A stretch of DNA of 64,000 bases, taken from the NCBI RefSeq assembly GCF_009856295.1, contig NZ_WMEU01000005.1, positions 1-64,000 of the forward strand. The letters are read 5' to 3'. Positions 51,345 to 60,972 of this stretch are shown in pieces. The DNA is from Pontibacillus yanchengensis (GTDB taxonomy: Bacteria; Bacillota; Bacilli; Bacillales; BH030062). Below the pieces are notes generated by a model that was not told where the DNA came from, searched no databases, and saw only the letters and a list, made by a program, of their open reading frames with translations. The translations under genes were made by a program, and so were the position numbers. Every line of letters starts with the position of its first letter. Within the stretch, counting starts at the first letter, position 1.

Positions 51345-53990
51345 TTAGCCTTTTCGATATCTTAATACTTTCACGATTTCCATCATAATAACGGCTCCGA
51401 GCGCAAGGCCTGTCGCAATGCCCCAATCGGTTAATCCAAATGCGGCTGGGATGTGAAATACATCGCGGGCAAATGGTAAAACAGTAATGCCATATAAGAC
51501 GAATCCAAGAGCTACAGCACCAACCACGTATTTGTTACTGAACAATCCGATGCTGATCGCTGATTGTGTATTGGATCGTGTGGCAAAGGTTTGGAGTGTT
51601 CTGGATAAAATCAAGGTCGTAAAGGCCATCGCGACACCCATTTCATTGGAGTGACTCAAGCCGATATAGAATGAGCTCGTAACAGCGATTGCAATCAACA
51701 GCCCTCTTGTTAAGACAGCCTGTATCGTTTGGCCTGCAAAGATTCCTTCATCCGTGGGGCGTGGTTTTCGTTCCATGACGTTTGGTTCAGATTTCTCAAC
51801 GCCTAGTGCAATAGCAGGCAGGGAGTCATTTACAAGGTTAATAAATAACAATTGCAGGGCCGTAAATGGATTCGGCAGATTGAAGATTACTGCATATAGA
51901 ATGGTCAGAATCGCTCCTAAATTTCCTGCAAATAAGTAGCTAATTGCTTTTTTTATATTGTCATAAACTGTGCGGCCCACTTGAACAGCATTGACGATGG
52001 AGACGAAGTTATCATCGGTCAGAATCATAGCCGAAGCATCTTTGGCCACTTCGGTGCCGCTTCCCATGGCGATGCCAATGTCTGCTTGCTTAAGAGCCGG
52101 CGCATCGTTGACCCCGTCTCCTGTCATTGCGGTAACAGCGTTGCGATTTTGCCACGCTCGGACAATACGGATTTTATTTTCTGGGGAAACGCGTGCATAT
52201 ATCGAAATCTTGTCCAGTTTCTGTTCTAATTCTTCCGCCGACATGGTATCCAGTTCTTTCCCTGTAACGGCAATATCCTCTTCATCCATTAAGCCGATCT
52301 GTCGACCAATCGCTTGAGCTGTTGTTTTGTGATCTCCTGTAATCATAATGGGGCGAATGCCTGCTTTTTTTGCTTGTGCAATTGAACCAAATACCTCTTC
52401 ACGAGGAGGGTCCATCATCGCCGTTAATCCAACAAGTACGAAGTCATGTTCGTCTTCATGTCGCAGTTCTGTTGTTCCTTCTGTTACTCGTTTGTAAGCA
52501 TAGGCAAGCCCTCGTAACGCCTGGTTCGAAAACTCCTCATTTGCTTTTTCAAAACGATTGAGCATATTTTCTGTTAATGGATGTTCTTCTCCGTTGACTA
52601 GCACATAACTCGCGCGTTGAAACATTACGTCAGGGCCACCCTTAACCAACATCATGGGACTGTCCTCCATCTGATGAAGCGTTGACATTAGCTTACGATC
52701 AGAATCAAATGGCAATTCAGCTATACGAGGATACCGGTCTCGTAAGGATTGATATCCGTCTGTATGCTGGTTGGCAAAATGAATGAGAGCCACTTCAGTT
52801 GGGTCACCTACCTCCTGGTTGTCCTGATTGATGTAAGAATCATTACAGAGGGTACCGATTTGGACGAGCAGATGCTCAGCTTGATCCCAGTCTGCTTCGT
52901 CTTCTGGTAGGTGCTCCCTGTTATGTAAAGGTAAGAAGTGATCAGTCACCGTCATTTTATTTTGGGTCAAGGTTCCCGTCTTGTCTGTACATATAATACT
53001 GGTTGACCCCAATGTCTCCACAGCCGGCAGTTTACGGATAATGGCATGCTGGTTGGCCATTTTGTTGGTTCCGACCGAAAGTACGATCGTCACGATGGAC
53101 TGTAGCGCTTCGGGTATCGCTGCCACAGCAATGGCGACCGAGAACATTAGGGCATTTATTAAGGCGGAGGTCGTGTCAGCTTGTCCATCACCAAACCAGA
53201 TTCGCGCTGCTTGAACAGCAAAAATTAGTACACAAAGAAGGAGTATCGCAAGGCCAAGCTTCTTACTGAAATCATTTAACTTCCGTTGTAAGGGGGTCTC
53301 TTTTTGCTCTGCTGTAGAGAGCATATCGGCAATTTTCCCAACTTCTGTATTTTCGGCTGTACCTGTGACGACATACTCACCGCGCCCATACACCACCAGG
53401 GAACTGCTGAATACCATATTCCGCTGATCCCCAAGTGCAACCTCTTCTTCAATGACTTCAGAAGTTTTCTCGACGGCTTCTGATTCACCCGTGAGCATTC
53501 CTTCATTCACTTTTAAGGAGCCACTTTTCAAAACACGTCCATCCGCCGGAACGTAATCCCCTGCTTCGAGATAGACCACATCCCCCTGGACAATCCCCCT
53601 TGCTTCAATGGTTTGCTTTTTCCTGTCGCGAATCACATTAGCGCTAGGGGCGGACATGTCTTTCAAGGCTTCAAGTGAACTTTCTGCTTTCCTGGTCTGC
53701 ACGACACTAATGATCGAGTTGATCAGCAGGACAAGGAAAATAATCAACGATTCCACGAGTTCGCCAATGATGATTTGCACGCCGGCTGCTGCGAGAAGCA
53801 CCACTACCATTGGGTCTTTGAACGTCTCGATAAAGAGTTTCCACGTAGGCACTCTTTCTTTATCTTTCAGTTCATTATACCCATCACGCTGTAACAGGGA
53901 TTGAACTTGCTCACTGGATAACCCTTGTTCAGTGGAATCGACTGCTTTTACTACATCTGCTGTACTCCGTTGATAAAATTCCATCTTCAT
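51345..53990 (-). CDS. Ca2+-type P-type ATPase
   Basis: P2A-type cation-transporting ATPase (881 aa). It has a Cation_ATPase_N domain (about 1-65), two helices, an actuator domain with LTGESEAVEK, and two further helices including VAAIPEALQSIVTIVLSVG with the PEAL-type ion-binding motif. The phosphorylation site D336 is in ICTDKTGTLT, the ATP-binding domain follows, TGDGVNDAPALK comes next, and four to six C-terminal helices carry LLFINLVNDSLPAIALG. It is closest to YloB/PMR1-like calcium pumps and probably exports Ca2+. It begins ten bases after the CNNM/CBS gene and forms an operon with it. Confidence 0.92.
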   Translation of the reverse strand: MKMEFYQRSTADVVKAVDSTEQGLSSEQVQSLLQRDGYNELKDKERVPTWKLFIETFKDPMVVVLLAAAGVQIIIGELVESLIIFLVLLINSIISVVQTRKAESSLEALKDMSAPSANVIRDRKKQTIEARGIVQGDVVYLEAGDYVPADGRVLKSGSLKVNEGMLTGESEAVEKTSEVIEEEVALGDQRNMVFSSSLVVYGRGEYVVTGTAENTEVGKIADMLSTAEQKETPLQRKLNDFSKKLGLAILLLCVLIFAVQAARIWFGDGQADTTSALINALMFSVAIAVAAIPEALQSIVTIVLSVGTNKMANQHAIIRKLPAVETLGSTSIICTDKTGTLTQNKMTVTDHFLPLHNREHLPEDEADWDQAEHLLVQIGTLCNDSYINQDNQEVGDPTEVALIHFANQHTDGYQSLRDRYPRIAELPFDSDRKLMSTLHQMEDSPMMLVKGGPDVMFQRASYVLVNGEEHPLTENMLNRFEKANEEFSNQALRGLAYAYKRVTEGTTELRHEDEHDFVLVGLTAMMDPPREEVFGSIAQAKKAGIRPIMITGDHKTTAQAIGRQIGLMDEEDIAVTGKELDTMSAEELEQKLDKISIYARVSPENKIRIVRAWQNRNAVTAMTGDGVNDAPALKQADIGIAMGSGTEVAKDASAMILTDDNFVSIVNAVQVGRTVYDNIKKAISYLFAGNLGAILTILYAVIFNLPNPFTALQLLFINLVNDSLPAIALGVEKSEPNVMERKPRPTDEGIFAGQTIQAVLTRGLLIAIAVTSSFYIGLSHSNEMGVAMAFTTLILSRTLQTFATRSNTQSAISIGLFSNKYVVGAVALGFVLYGITVLPFARDVFHIPAAFGLTDWGIATGLALGAVIMMEIVKVLRYRKG

Positions 53991-53999
53991 CCTCCTTGC

Positions 54000-55325
54000 T
54001 TATGAGTCAGATTCTTCTTCGGTCTTCTTTTCTTTAGAAGTGACTAAAAGCTTATCCACAAGTACATGATCCATATCCACTACTTCCAATTGAAACGTCT
54101 CCAAATCAAGGGTATCTCCTTTTTGGGGAGTGTGACCTAATTCATTGGTGATTAATCCACCAAGCGTATGAAAAGCGGTATCGTCCATATGTTTGTCTTC
54201 TAATGCAAAATAACGGAGAAAGGTATCAATCGATAGCTGACCATCCACCAACCAGGATGTTTCATCGTATTGTGCGATTTTTACTTCTTCTTGCTGGCTG
54301 ACAGCATCGGGTATGTCACCAACAATGACCTGCATGAAATCATAAAGGGTTACAAAACCTTCTACACCCCCGTATTCATCTACTACAACAGCTTCGTGAT
54401 AACCATAGGCTTTCAACGTTTCTAAGGCTTGAAAGACCTTTACATGTTCAGGGAGCACGAAGGCTTCTTCAATACAATCCTCAATCAAAAAATCCTCCCC
54501 ATTGAAAAGCTTTTCAAACACACGATTCGTATAGATCATGCCGAGAAAATGGTCCAGGCTTCCTTTCCCTACAGGAAACCGGGAATGGTCACTTTTACTA
54601 ATCAATTGCATATTCTCTTCGATGTCACTTTCCACATCGATCCAGGTTAATTGAGTTCTTGGCACCAAAATATTGCTCAGCCGTAGATCTCCCATGTTAA
54701 AGATCTGGTCTACCATTTCATGTTCGATTTGTTCGATCGTGCCACTATGTACACCTTGTTCGACCATGTGTTGAATTTCTTCTTCTGTTACATCAGGCTC
54801 CTTGGATGTATGTACGCCGAGGATGTTCAGGGTGGTAGTAGTGGAACGGTTCAACACCCAAATAATTGGTTTGCCCACTTTGGAAAAGAAATACATTGGC
54901 TTTGCCACTGCAACCGCCACTTTCTCTGGATGTTTGAGTCCGATTTGCTTCGGGGTCAGCTCCCCAATCACCAGGGTTAGAAAGGTTGTGAGCCCTACTA
55001 CTACTACCATGCTTATTTCGTTACTCCATGGCCGCAATACTGAAAAGCGATCCAAATATAGCGCCAAATCATCCGCAATCGCGGCCCCACCAAACGCACC
55101 GGCCATGATTCCAATTAACGTAATGCCAATTTGAATGGTGGAAAGAAGGTCTTCAGAGTGTTCGGATAAATATAGAGCCGTGCTTGCTCTTTTATGCCCT
55201 TCTTTTTCTAATTGCTGCAATCTACTTTTTCTGGACGTCACAATCCCAATTTCAGTCATTGCAAAAACGCCATTTAATACCATTAATAACAACAGAATGA
55301 CAACGGATATGATGATATGATCCAT
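54000..55325 (-). CDS. CNNM/CBS-domain (hemolysin C family) membrane protein
   Basis: A 441-aa protein with an N-terminal CNNM membrane domain of about four helices (1-190, including TIQIGITLIGIMAGAFGGAA and LVIGELTPKQIGLKHPE), two CBS domains (about 205-325, LVPRTQLTWID and VVVDEYGGVEGFVTLYD) and a CorC_HlyC domain at 345-425. The family is linked to divalent cation (Mg2+/Co2+) homeostasis. Its gene precedes a calcium-type ATPase in the same operon, so both probably serve divalent-ion balance. Confidence 0.92.
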   Translation of the reverse strand: MDHIIISVVILLLLMVLNGVFAMTEIGIVTSRKSRLQQLEKEGHKRASTALYLSEHSEDLLSTIQIGITLIGIMAGAFGGAAIADDLALYLDRFSVLRPWSNEISMVVVVGLTTFLTLVIGELTPKQIGLKHPEKVAVAVAKPMYFFSKVGKPIIWVLNRSTTTTLNILGVHTSKEPDVTEEEIQHMVEQGVHSGTIEQIEHEMVDQIFNMGDLRLSNILVPRTQLTWIDVESDIEENMQLISKSDHSRFPVGKGSLDHFLGMIYTNRVFEKLFNGEDFLIEDCIEEAFVLPEHVKVFQALETLKAYGYHEAVVVDEYGGVEGFVTLYDFMQVIVGDIPDAVSQQEEVKIAQYDETSWLVDGQLSIDTFLRYFALEDKHMDDTAFHTLGGLITNELGHTPQKGDTLDLETFQLEVVDMDHVLVDKLLVTSKEKKTEEESDS

Positions 55326-55504
55326 TCCTACCCCTTTCCCTTAATCCCGTTTCCACACAAGTACCATCATGACTTGGTCTATTCTCTCCAGAGAACCTCA
55401 ACGGTTTTGAAGGTGAGCATTGTTTCTTATACATATATTTTGCCATAATAAACGATATTTTCCTACTTAGATTAGTTGGGATGAGATAGGGGAAGTGGGA
55501 TGGG

Positions 55505-55562
55505 GGGACAGGTCCCTCATCTCACTATAAAATGAGACGAGGGACCTGTCCCTGCGTCTCAT
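55505..55562. repeat. palindromic repeat, copy B
   Basis: GGGACAGGTCCCTCATCTCA, a short AT-rich loop, then TGAGACGAGGGACCTGTCCC. It abuts the stop codon of the VOC gene on the minus strand and likely terminates it. Confidence 0.8.
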
Positions 55563-56057
55563 TTAATAAGCACCTTCTGAATAGGTTAATTCATAGCTGT
55601 GCGTATAGATTTCAAATATGATGCCGAATGGATCTTCGACGTAAACCATTTTGAAAGGTTTCTCCCCAGGGTAATACTCACGGATTGGCATGCGCTGTTT
55701 ACCGCCGTGTTGTTTGATTTTTTCAACGAGTCCTTCGATGTCAGGGTCTTGGATGCAGAAATGGAATAGGCCTGTTTTCCAGTATTCGAAATGATTTTCA
55801 GGTTGTTCATTTTCCGGAAACTCAAACAGTTCCACACCAATTCTGTCCCCAGTAGAAAGGTGTGCAATTCGGAATCTCTCCCAACCGTCTCCGAAAACGT
55901 CTCGACACATCTGGCCGATTGGCGTGTCATCATTTTTTACCTCAGATGGTTCCATGATGACGTACCAGCCTAACACCTCTGTGTAAAATGTTACTGCCTC
56001 CTCCAAGTTTGGTACAGACAGTCCAATATGAGAAAAAGCTCTTGGGTATGTTAGCAT
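55563..56057 (-). CDS. VOC-family (glyoxalase-like) protein
   Basis: A 164-aa protein of the vicinal oxygen chelate superfamily. It has two beta-alpha-beta modules: SHIGLSVPNLEEAVTFYTEV at the N-terminus with metal-ligand His, and GLFHFCIQDPDIEGL with YVEDPFGIIFEIYTH further on, the second supplying a His/Glu pair. Members are lyases, isomerases or dioxygenases; the exact substrate is unknown. A HxlR-type regulator is divergent, so expression is probably induced by an electrophile or phenolic compound. AGGAGG precedes the start. Confidence 0.85.
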   Translation of the reverse strand: MLTYPRAFSHIGLSVPNLEEAVTFYTEVLGWYVIMEPSEVKNDDTPIGQMCRDVFGDGWERFRIAHLSTGDRIGVELFEFPENEQPENHFEYWKTGLFHFCIQDPDIEGLVEKIKQHGGKQRMPIREYYPGEKPFKMVYVEDPFGIIFEIYTHSYELTYSEGAY

Positions 56058-56128
56058 AATTTGTATCCTCCTTCACAAAAAAGTTAACCTCAATTGCAGC
56101 TTTATTATACGAAACAATATATAGTCAT

Positions 56129-56170
56129 GTAAGAATGCACTTTTTTGTAAGACACTAACCTATAGGTAAG
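56129..56170. promoter_or_regulatory. putative HxlR operator array
   Basis: Three GTAAG repeats start at 56129, 56147 and 56166, spaced 18 and 19 bases, and a palindrome ACCTATAGGT (56158-56167) overlaps the last. They lie between the divergent VOC and HxlR-type genes. Confidence 0.45.
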
Positions 56171-56185
56171 AAAGGATGGTGACCT

Positions 56186-56518
56186 ATGGATGCTCCTGTG
56201 AATGATGAAGGAAAGTTGAACTGTTCGATTGAATATACATTGAGGAAAATCGGTGGTAAGTGGAAAACAGTTATCTTATGGCATTTAGGCACGGAAGGGA
56301 CTTTCCGATACAATGAAATGAGGGGTATGCTTCCTGGAGTTACGCATAAAGTGTTGAGTCATCAATTAAAAGAGCTCGAAGAAGATGGATTCATTCATCG
56401 TGAACAGTACAACACAATACCTCCAAAAGTGGAGTATTCGATTACGGAACACGGAATGACGATAATGCCTATCTTGCAGCAAATGCATAAATGGGGAACG
56501 GAACATGGAGATTTTTAA
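56186..56518 (+). CDS. HxlR-family transcriptional regulator
   Basis: A 110-aa winged-helix regulator. The HxlR signature is CSIEYTLRKIGGKWKTVILW followed by LPGVTHKVLSHQLKELEEDG and a wing EYSITEHG. Cysteine near residue 12 could be a redox sensor as in some relatives. ATG follows AAAGGATGGTG. Its divergent neighbour, a VOC protein, is the probable target. Confidence 0.9.
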   Translation: MDAPVNDEGKLNCSIEYTLRKIGGKWKTVILWHLGTEGTFRYNEMRGMLPGVTHKVLSHQLKELEEDGFIHREQYNTIPPKVEYSITEHGMTIMPILQQMHKWGTEHGDF

Positions 56519-56521
56519 AAT

Positions 56522-56598
56522 GGGATGGGGGGGACAGGTCCCTCATCTCACTATAAAATGAGACGAGGAACCTGTCCCCTCATCCCATCCCCTCATCC
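56522..56598. repeat. palindromic repeat, copy C
   Basis: The same GGGACAGGTCCCTCATCTCA arm and inverse as copies A and B, extended with TCATCCCATCCCCTCATCCC. It follows the HxlR gene by three bases and probably terminates it. Confidence 0.75.
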
Positions 56599-56600
56599 CA

Positions 56601-56632
56601 CAAAAAAAGAGGGACAAGTAATCTGTCCCTCT
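56601..56632 (-). terminator. terminator of the yjcZ-like gene
   Basis: AGAGGGACA and TGTCCCTCT pair over a short loop; on the minus strand a run of seven Ts follows, nine bases after the stop codon. Confidence 0.75.
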
Positions 56633-56640
56633 TAATCTTA

Positions 56641-56811
56641 TTAATAGTAGCAGACAGCGCCTACTATGATTAATAAGATAAACAATACAACGATTAATAC
56701 AAAGGTGTCATTGTTTCGACCAGGACCATAGCCATAAGCAGGGGAAACATAAGATGGTTGTGGAGGCATATTCGCGCCCATAGTATGTGGTGCATTTACG
56801 TTAGCATACAT
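56641..56811 (-). CDS. YjcZ-family small spore-associated protein
   Basis: A 56-aa protein below usual gene-finder limits. The N-terminus is rich in Pro, Gly, Tyr and Asn (PAYGYGPGRNN) and the C-terminus is one membrane helix, FVLIVVLFILLIIVGAV, the hallmark of YjcZ-type sporulation proteins. GAAAGGA lies about nine bases before the ATG, and a matching terminator follows. It neighbours the spore-coat transglutaminase gene. Confidence 0.85.
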   Translation of the reverse strand: MYANVNAPHTMGANMPPQPSYVSPAYGYGPGRNNDTFVLIVVLFILLIIVGAVCYY

Positions 56812-56912
56812 GTTTATACTTCCTTTCGTTTGGTTGTTTTCACTACATTATACGCACCTAGGTTAAACATGAGCCCGTCAACCTACAAATTGGGTGTATA
56901 TCACGACGGATG

Positions 56913-57764
56913 TCAGATTCGCCGAGTTCCTTTTAGTAGATAACGTAGATAATGTGACGAAGATATAGAAGTTATATTGTGGTGTATCACAAACAGTGAC
57001 ATCTTTTGAACATTGTAGTCTCTTTGCTGGTACGCAAATTTCTCTAAACTCTCTTGGGAAAGTCTTGTGACGGAACGGGTTAAATAAGCTGACTGCTTAC
57101 TTCTTGGCCGTCTTTTTTCATTTAGAAATTGTATGATTTCTTCAGCAGTCTCTATTCCAATGCCGTGTCCAAAAAATTTTCCTCCAGTCATAGCGATGGC
57201 ATTTTCGCCTCTATAACTAGAATTCTCCTGGCTGAAGTCAGGGTTACTAAAATACACCACATCCCCAGGTAAATAATGATTCGCATAAAACGTATATAGA
57301 CCTAGGTCAGGATCAGTGTGCCAACTATACAAATAAAGGTTTGGAAAATAGGCATTAAACATGGAAGTGCCAATACTATTTAACATGGCATGATAAAAGT
57401 TGATCACACTCGCTGTCGCACATTCAAATGCATAAAGGCTGCTGTTTTCAGAAAAAATATCTCGTATGGCATCAGATGGAAGAACATAGGGTTTTATTAG
57501 GAATCCGCCTGCTGGCGTCAAATTCCAGTAAGTAAGGTTGCATGTAGCATAGGCAAATCCTTCAAATGAAACATCGCTTTCATTCATGTCTTTTGCGCTC
57601 TCCATCATATTTTTTCGAAATGTAATATCAAATAACAATGATTGTATGGAAGGATAAGCATATAATTCACCAACGTTTTGCATTTGTTGAAGTATCTCTT
57701 TTTCCATCCTTCCAACATTCAATGATTCTGTTATTTGGAAAGGATTCCCTGATACTTGTAACAT
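56913..57764 (-). CDS. tgl: protein-glutamine gamma-glutamyltransferase, spore coat
   Basis: Spore-coat transglutaminase (283 aa), cross-linking coat proteins through glutamine-lysine bonds. Catalytic Cys115 lies in AFECATASVINFYHAML, followed by NAYFPNLYLYSWHTDPDLG and LPGDVVYFSNPDF, all characteristic of bacterial Tgl. ATG at 57764 is preferred: TGGGGAA lies upstream and the length then fits the roughly 245-285 aa of the family. Expression during sporulation is expected. Confidence 0.88.
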   Translation of the reverse strand: MLQVSGNPFQITESLNVGRMEKEILQQMQNVGELYAYPSIQSLLFDITFRKNMMESAKDMNESDVSFEGFAYATCNLTYWNLTPAGGFLIKPYVLPSDAIRDIFSENSSLYAFECATASVINFYHAMLNSIGTSMFNAYFPNLYLYSWHTDPDLGLYTFYANHYLPGDVVYFSNPDFSQENSSYRGENAIAMTGGKFFGHGIGIETAEEIIQFLNEKRRPRSKQSAYLTRSVTRLSQESLEKFAYQQRDYNVQKMSLFVIHHNITSISSSHYLRYLLKGTRRI

Positions 57765-57892
57765 GGAAATTCCCCATTTCAAGCTTTTTATTGGTACCTA
57801 TCCTATTCGGGGGTTGGCTTAAAGATGTGTTGTTTGCTTATACGTCAGTCATTTCATCAAACGTCGTAGATCTTTTCTCTCCCAAAAACCTA

Positions 57893-58040
57893 CCTCATCC
57901 CACCCAAATCTAGTAAAATAATAGTGGGACGGAGGGACAGGTTCCTCATCCCACCCAAATCTAGTAAAATAATAGTGGGACGGAGGGACAGGTTCCTCAT
58001 CCCACTTTATGAGACAAGGAACCTGTCCCCCCGTCTCAAA
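57893..58040. repeat. tandem 51-bp repeat of the palindromic family, copy D
   Basis: A 51-base unit (CCTCATCCCACCCAAATCTA and on through GGGACGGAGGGACAGGTT) is present twice in perfect tandem (57893-57943, 57944-57994). A third start, CCTCATCCCAC, then pairs with the inverted arm ACAAGGAACCTGTCCCCCCG. Confidence 0.85.
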
Positions 58041-58097
58041 TGAAACGTTTTTTAACTTCAACCGTATATAGAGAATAGAGAAAAAGGAGGAATTGTA

Positions 58098-60929
58098 TTG
58101 GACAGCGAAACGAGTAATGTCAGGGGAATGTCCTCTGCTCGAAAAAAGAAATGGAATAGATTTGGAGGCTGGTTTGGTAAAGGTGCAATGATTTTATTTG
58201 TGCTTTTGATACTTGCTCTCTTGTCCTTCAACTGGATTACAGACTACATATGGATGGGGACAGTAGGGTATCAAGAGTCCTACATGACGATTCTCACAAG
58301 TAAGTTGATGCTCGGAGTCGTTGGCTTTATTGTGTTTTCGATTTTTTCATATATCATGTTCAGTTGGGTTCGAAGAGTATATGTTGGATATTTTACCAAC
58401 GAGCAGTTACCAGGAGTTGTCACCAGTAAGAAGCTAAGTCGTCTGTTGTTGCTGCTCATTTCCTTGATTATCGGATTTTTCGGAAGTTCGATTGTTCAAG
58501 GAGTGGGTTGGGAGCCGTGGCTCAAGTTTCTTAACTATGAATCGTTCGGTGTAAATGATCCCCATTTCAATCGGGATGTATCATTTTATATGTTCGTTCT
58601 TCCTTTCATAGAGTTCGTGCTTTCGACAGTGCTTGGTCTGGCTATCTTTTTCTTGTTAGTGGAAGTGGGACTTTATTCCGTCTTCCAAATGTATCGCATG
58701 AGCCGATCTGCACAGGTCCACATGGGTGTGACGCTTGCTACCATTGGTGTATTATTGGCGGCGCAACACGTCCTTCAACCGTTTCATTCGTTGCTTACGA
58801 ATCGGGTGAACGTGGCTCAGGAAAGCGTCGTGTATGGCTTGAGCTATACGGATGATGTCATCAATAATCCGGCATCTTACGTATTAGCAGGTGTAGCGCT
58901 TTTAGGAACGATTTGGGTGATTATATCCTTGTTCCGTGGCAAGTGGCAAAGTATGATTGCACCAATCGTAATATATATAGCAGTCGGGATTCTTGCTCAA
59001 GGGGCGTCGATCATTGTGCAAAACTTCGTCGTATCCCCAAATGAATTTTCTCGTGAAAGTCCTTATTTGGAAGAGAATTTATCTATGACGCGTACTGCTT
59101 ATGATTTTGAAAATATGACGGAGAATCAGCATCCTGGAGCAGACACGCTGGATCGTACGATGGTGGAGCGTAATCAAGATACGATTGATAATGTGCGTAT
59201 CAACGATAGTCGACCGATTCTCGATGTGTACAATCAGCTTCAAACGTTCCGAACGTATTATGAATTTAATGATATTGATATCGATCGTTACAATGTCGAT
59301 GGAGAATATGAACAAGTTTTCCTTGGAGCTCGTGAACTGAACACCTCCGACCTACCTTCACAAGCGCAGACGTGGGTGAACCAGAATCTTCGTTACACGC
59401 ACGGTTATGGAATTGCCATGAGTAATGTCCATGAAATCACGCCGCAAGGACAGCCGGAGTATATGGTCGAGAACTTGCCTCCGCAAGGGGATATTGAAAT
59501 CAATCGCCCTCAGATTTATTTTGGTGAAGAACAGTACGATACCGTTATTGTGAACAGTGGGGTTGATGAGTTTGATTATCCTGCTGGAGATGAAAATAAG
59601 TCGAACCGATTTGAAGCGGATACTGGGATTCAACTATCTGGTATTAATCGCGGGCTTTTTGCGATTGATGAAGGATCATTCCGTTTATTCGTTTCCGATC
59701 AAGTGAGCGGAGACAGTCAAATGCTGCAGACGCGAAATATCATGGATCGTGTGGAGCGCATCGCACCATTCCTCAGCTATGACGATGATCCTTACATTTT
59801 TGTTCGAGATGATGGCACATTGGCTTGGATGATTGATGCATATGTAACAGAGAGCAATTATCCTTACTCCGAGCCTTACGAGGGAGATAAAAGTTATATT
59901 CGCAACTCGGTGAAGGTAACAATTGATGCCTATACGGGGGAAACTACTTTCTATGTGGTAAATCCAGAAGAACCACTGTTGCAGACCTATCAGAACATGT
60001 TCCCGGATTTATTTACAGAGGAAGTGCCTGAAGATGTACGCAATCACTTCCGCTACCCTATCGATCTTTTCAAAATTCAGTCTCAAATGTACCGAACCTA
60101 TCATATGACGAATCTGGAAGTATTCTATAACCGTGAGGACTATTGGGAAATCCCAACGGAAAAATACTTCAATGATGATGTGACCATGGAACCTTATTAT
60201 GTGACCATGCGTCTGCCAGATGCGGAGGAAGAGGAATTCATTCTTATGACGCCGTTCACTCCGAGAAATCGTCAAAATATGATCGCCTGGATGGGGGTTC
60301 GAAATGACGGGGAAAACTATGGAGAGATGATGATCTATGAATTTCCGAAACAGGAAAACATCTACGGACCGCAGCAAATCGAGAATCGAATTAATCAAGA
60401 CAGTGACATTTCCCAGCAATTGAACCTATGGTCACAGGGAGGATCTGAGGTAATTCGAGGAAACTTACTTGTCCTACCGATTGAGGATACGATTCTGTAT
60501 GCTGAACCAATCTATATCCAATCTTCTAACGAAACGTCTCTACCTGAAGTCAAACAGGTTATCGTCGCCTATCAGAACCAAATTGTGATGGAGCCGACGT
60601 TTGATCGTGCCCTAGACGAACTTTTATCTAGAATTGATCCGGAAGGCGAAGGTGAACAACCGGAAGAAGATGGAGATGGTGATCAAGGTGAGGCACCTGA
60701 TACTGGACAGGAAACACTTGAATCGAACCAAGTGCTTCAGCAAGTAGCCGATTTATTCGACCAGTATCAGCAACAAACGTCTGAAGGTAATTACCAAGAA
60801 GCCGGTCGTATTATGGAGGAAATTAAGTCTCTATTAGAAGATGCACAAAAAGAGCAACAGTCAACTCAGCCAGAGCTTGATGATGAAGACGCGCCGTCAG
60901 ATGAATCAACGGATGATACAGAAGAATAG
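58098..60929 (+). CDS. UPF0182 family membrane protein
   Basis: A 943-aa protein of the UPF0182 family (COG1615), function unknown. The first 330 residues hold about seven membrane helices (for example MILFVLLILALLSFNWITDY and LLLLISLIIGFFGSS). The large remainder is soluble and probably extracellular, with RPILDVYNQLQTFRTYYEFND and PPQGDIEINRPQIYFGE typical of the family, and ends in an acidic, glutamine-rich tail. TTG start at 58098 is supported by AAAGGAGG seven bases upstream. A terminator follows directly, so it is monocistronic. Confidence 0.9.
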   Translation: MDSETSNVRGMSSARKKKWNRFGGWFGKGAMILFVLLILALLSFNWITDYIWMGTVGYQESYMTILTSKLMLGVVGFIVFSIFSYIMFSWVRRVYVGYFTNEQLPGVVTSKKLSRLLLLLISLIIGFFGSSIVQGVGWEPWLKFLNYESFGVNDPHFNRDVSFYMFVLPFIEFVLSTVLGLAIFFLLVEVGLYSVFQMYRMSRSAQVHMGVTLATIGVLLAAQHVLQPFHSLLTNRVNVAQESVVYGLSYTDDVINNPASYVLAGVALLGTIWVIISLFRGKWQSMIAPIVIYIAVGILAQGASIIVQNFVVSPNEFSRESPYLEENLSMTRTAYDFENMTENQHPGADTLDRTMVERNQDTIDNVRINDSRPILDVYNQLQTFRTYYEFNDIDIDRYNVDGEYEQVFLGARELNTSDLPSQAQTWVNQNLRYTHGYGIAMSNVHEITPQGQPEYMVENLPPQGDIEINRPQIYFGEEQYDTVIVNSGVDEFDYPAGDENKSNRFEADTGIQLSGINRGLFAIDEGSFRLFVSDQVSGDSQMLQTRNIMDRVERIAPFLSYDDDPYIFVRDDGTLAWMIDAYVTESNYPYSEPYEGDKSYIRNSVKVTIDAYTGETTFYVVNPEEPLLQTYQNMFPDLFTEEVPEDVRNHFRYPIDLFKIQSQMYRTYHMTNLEVFYNREDYWEIPTEKYFNDDVTMEPYYVTMRLPDAEEEEFILMTPFTPRNRQNMIAWMGVRNDGENYGEMMIYEFPKQENIYGPQQIENRINQDSDISQQLNLWSQGGSEVIRGNLLVLPIEDTILYAEPIYIQSSNETSLPEVKQVIVAYQNQIVMEPTFDRALDELLSRIDPEGEGEQPEEDGDGDQGEAPDTGQETLESNQVLQQVADLFDQYQQQTSEGNYQEAGRIMEEIKSLLEDAQKEQQSTQPELDDEDAPSDESTDDTEE

Positions 60930-60937
60930 AGTATGTC

Positions 60938-60971
60938 AAAAAGCCTACCCGGTAGAGGGTAGGCTTTTTTT
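60938..60971 (+). terminator. terminator of the UPF0182 gene
   Basis: AAAAAGCCTACCC and GGGTAGGCTTTTT form a perfect stem with T run, eight bases after the stop codon. Confidence 0.9.
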
Positions 60972-60972
60972 G

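Noticed and set aside
57893..58040. CRISPR-like repeat array
   Set aside because: Two exact tandem units with no spacers and no cas genes; it belongs to the dispersed palindromic repeat family.
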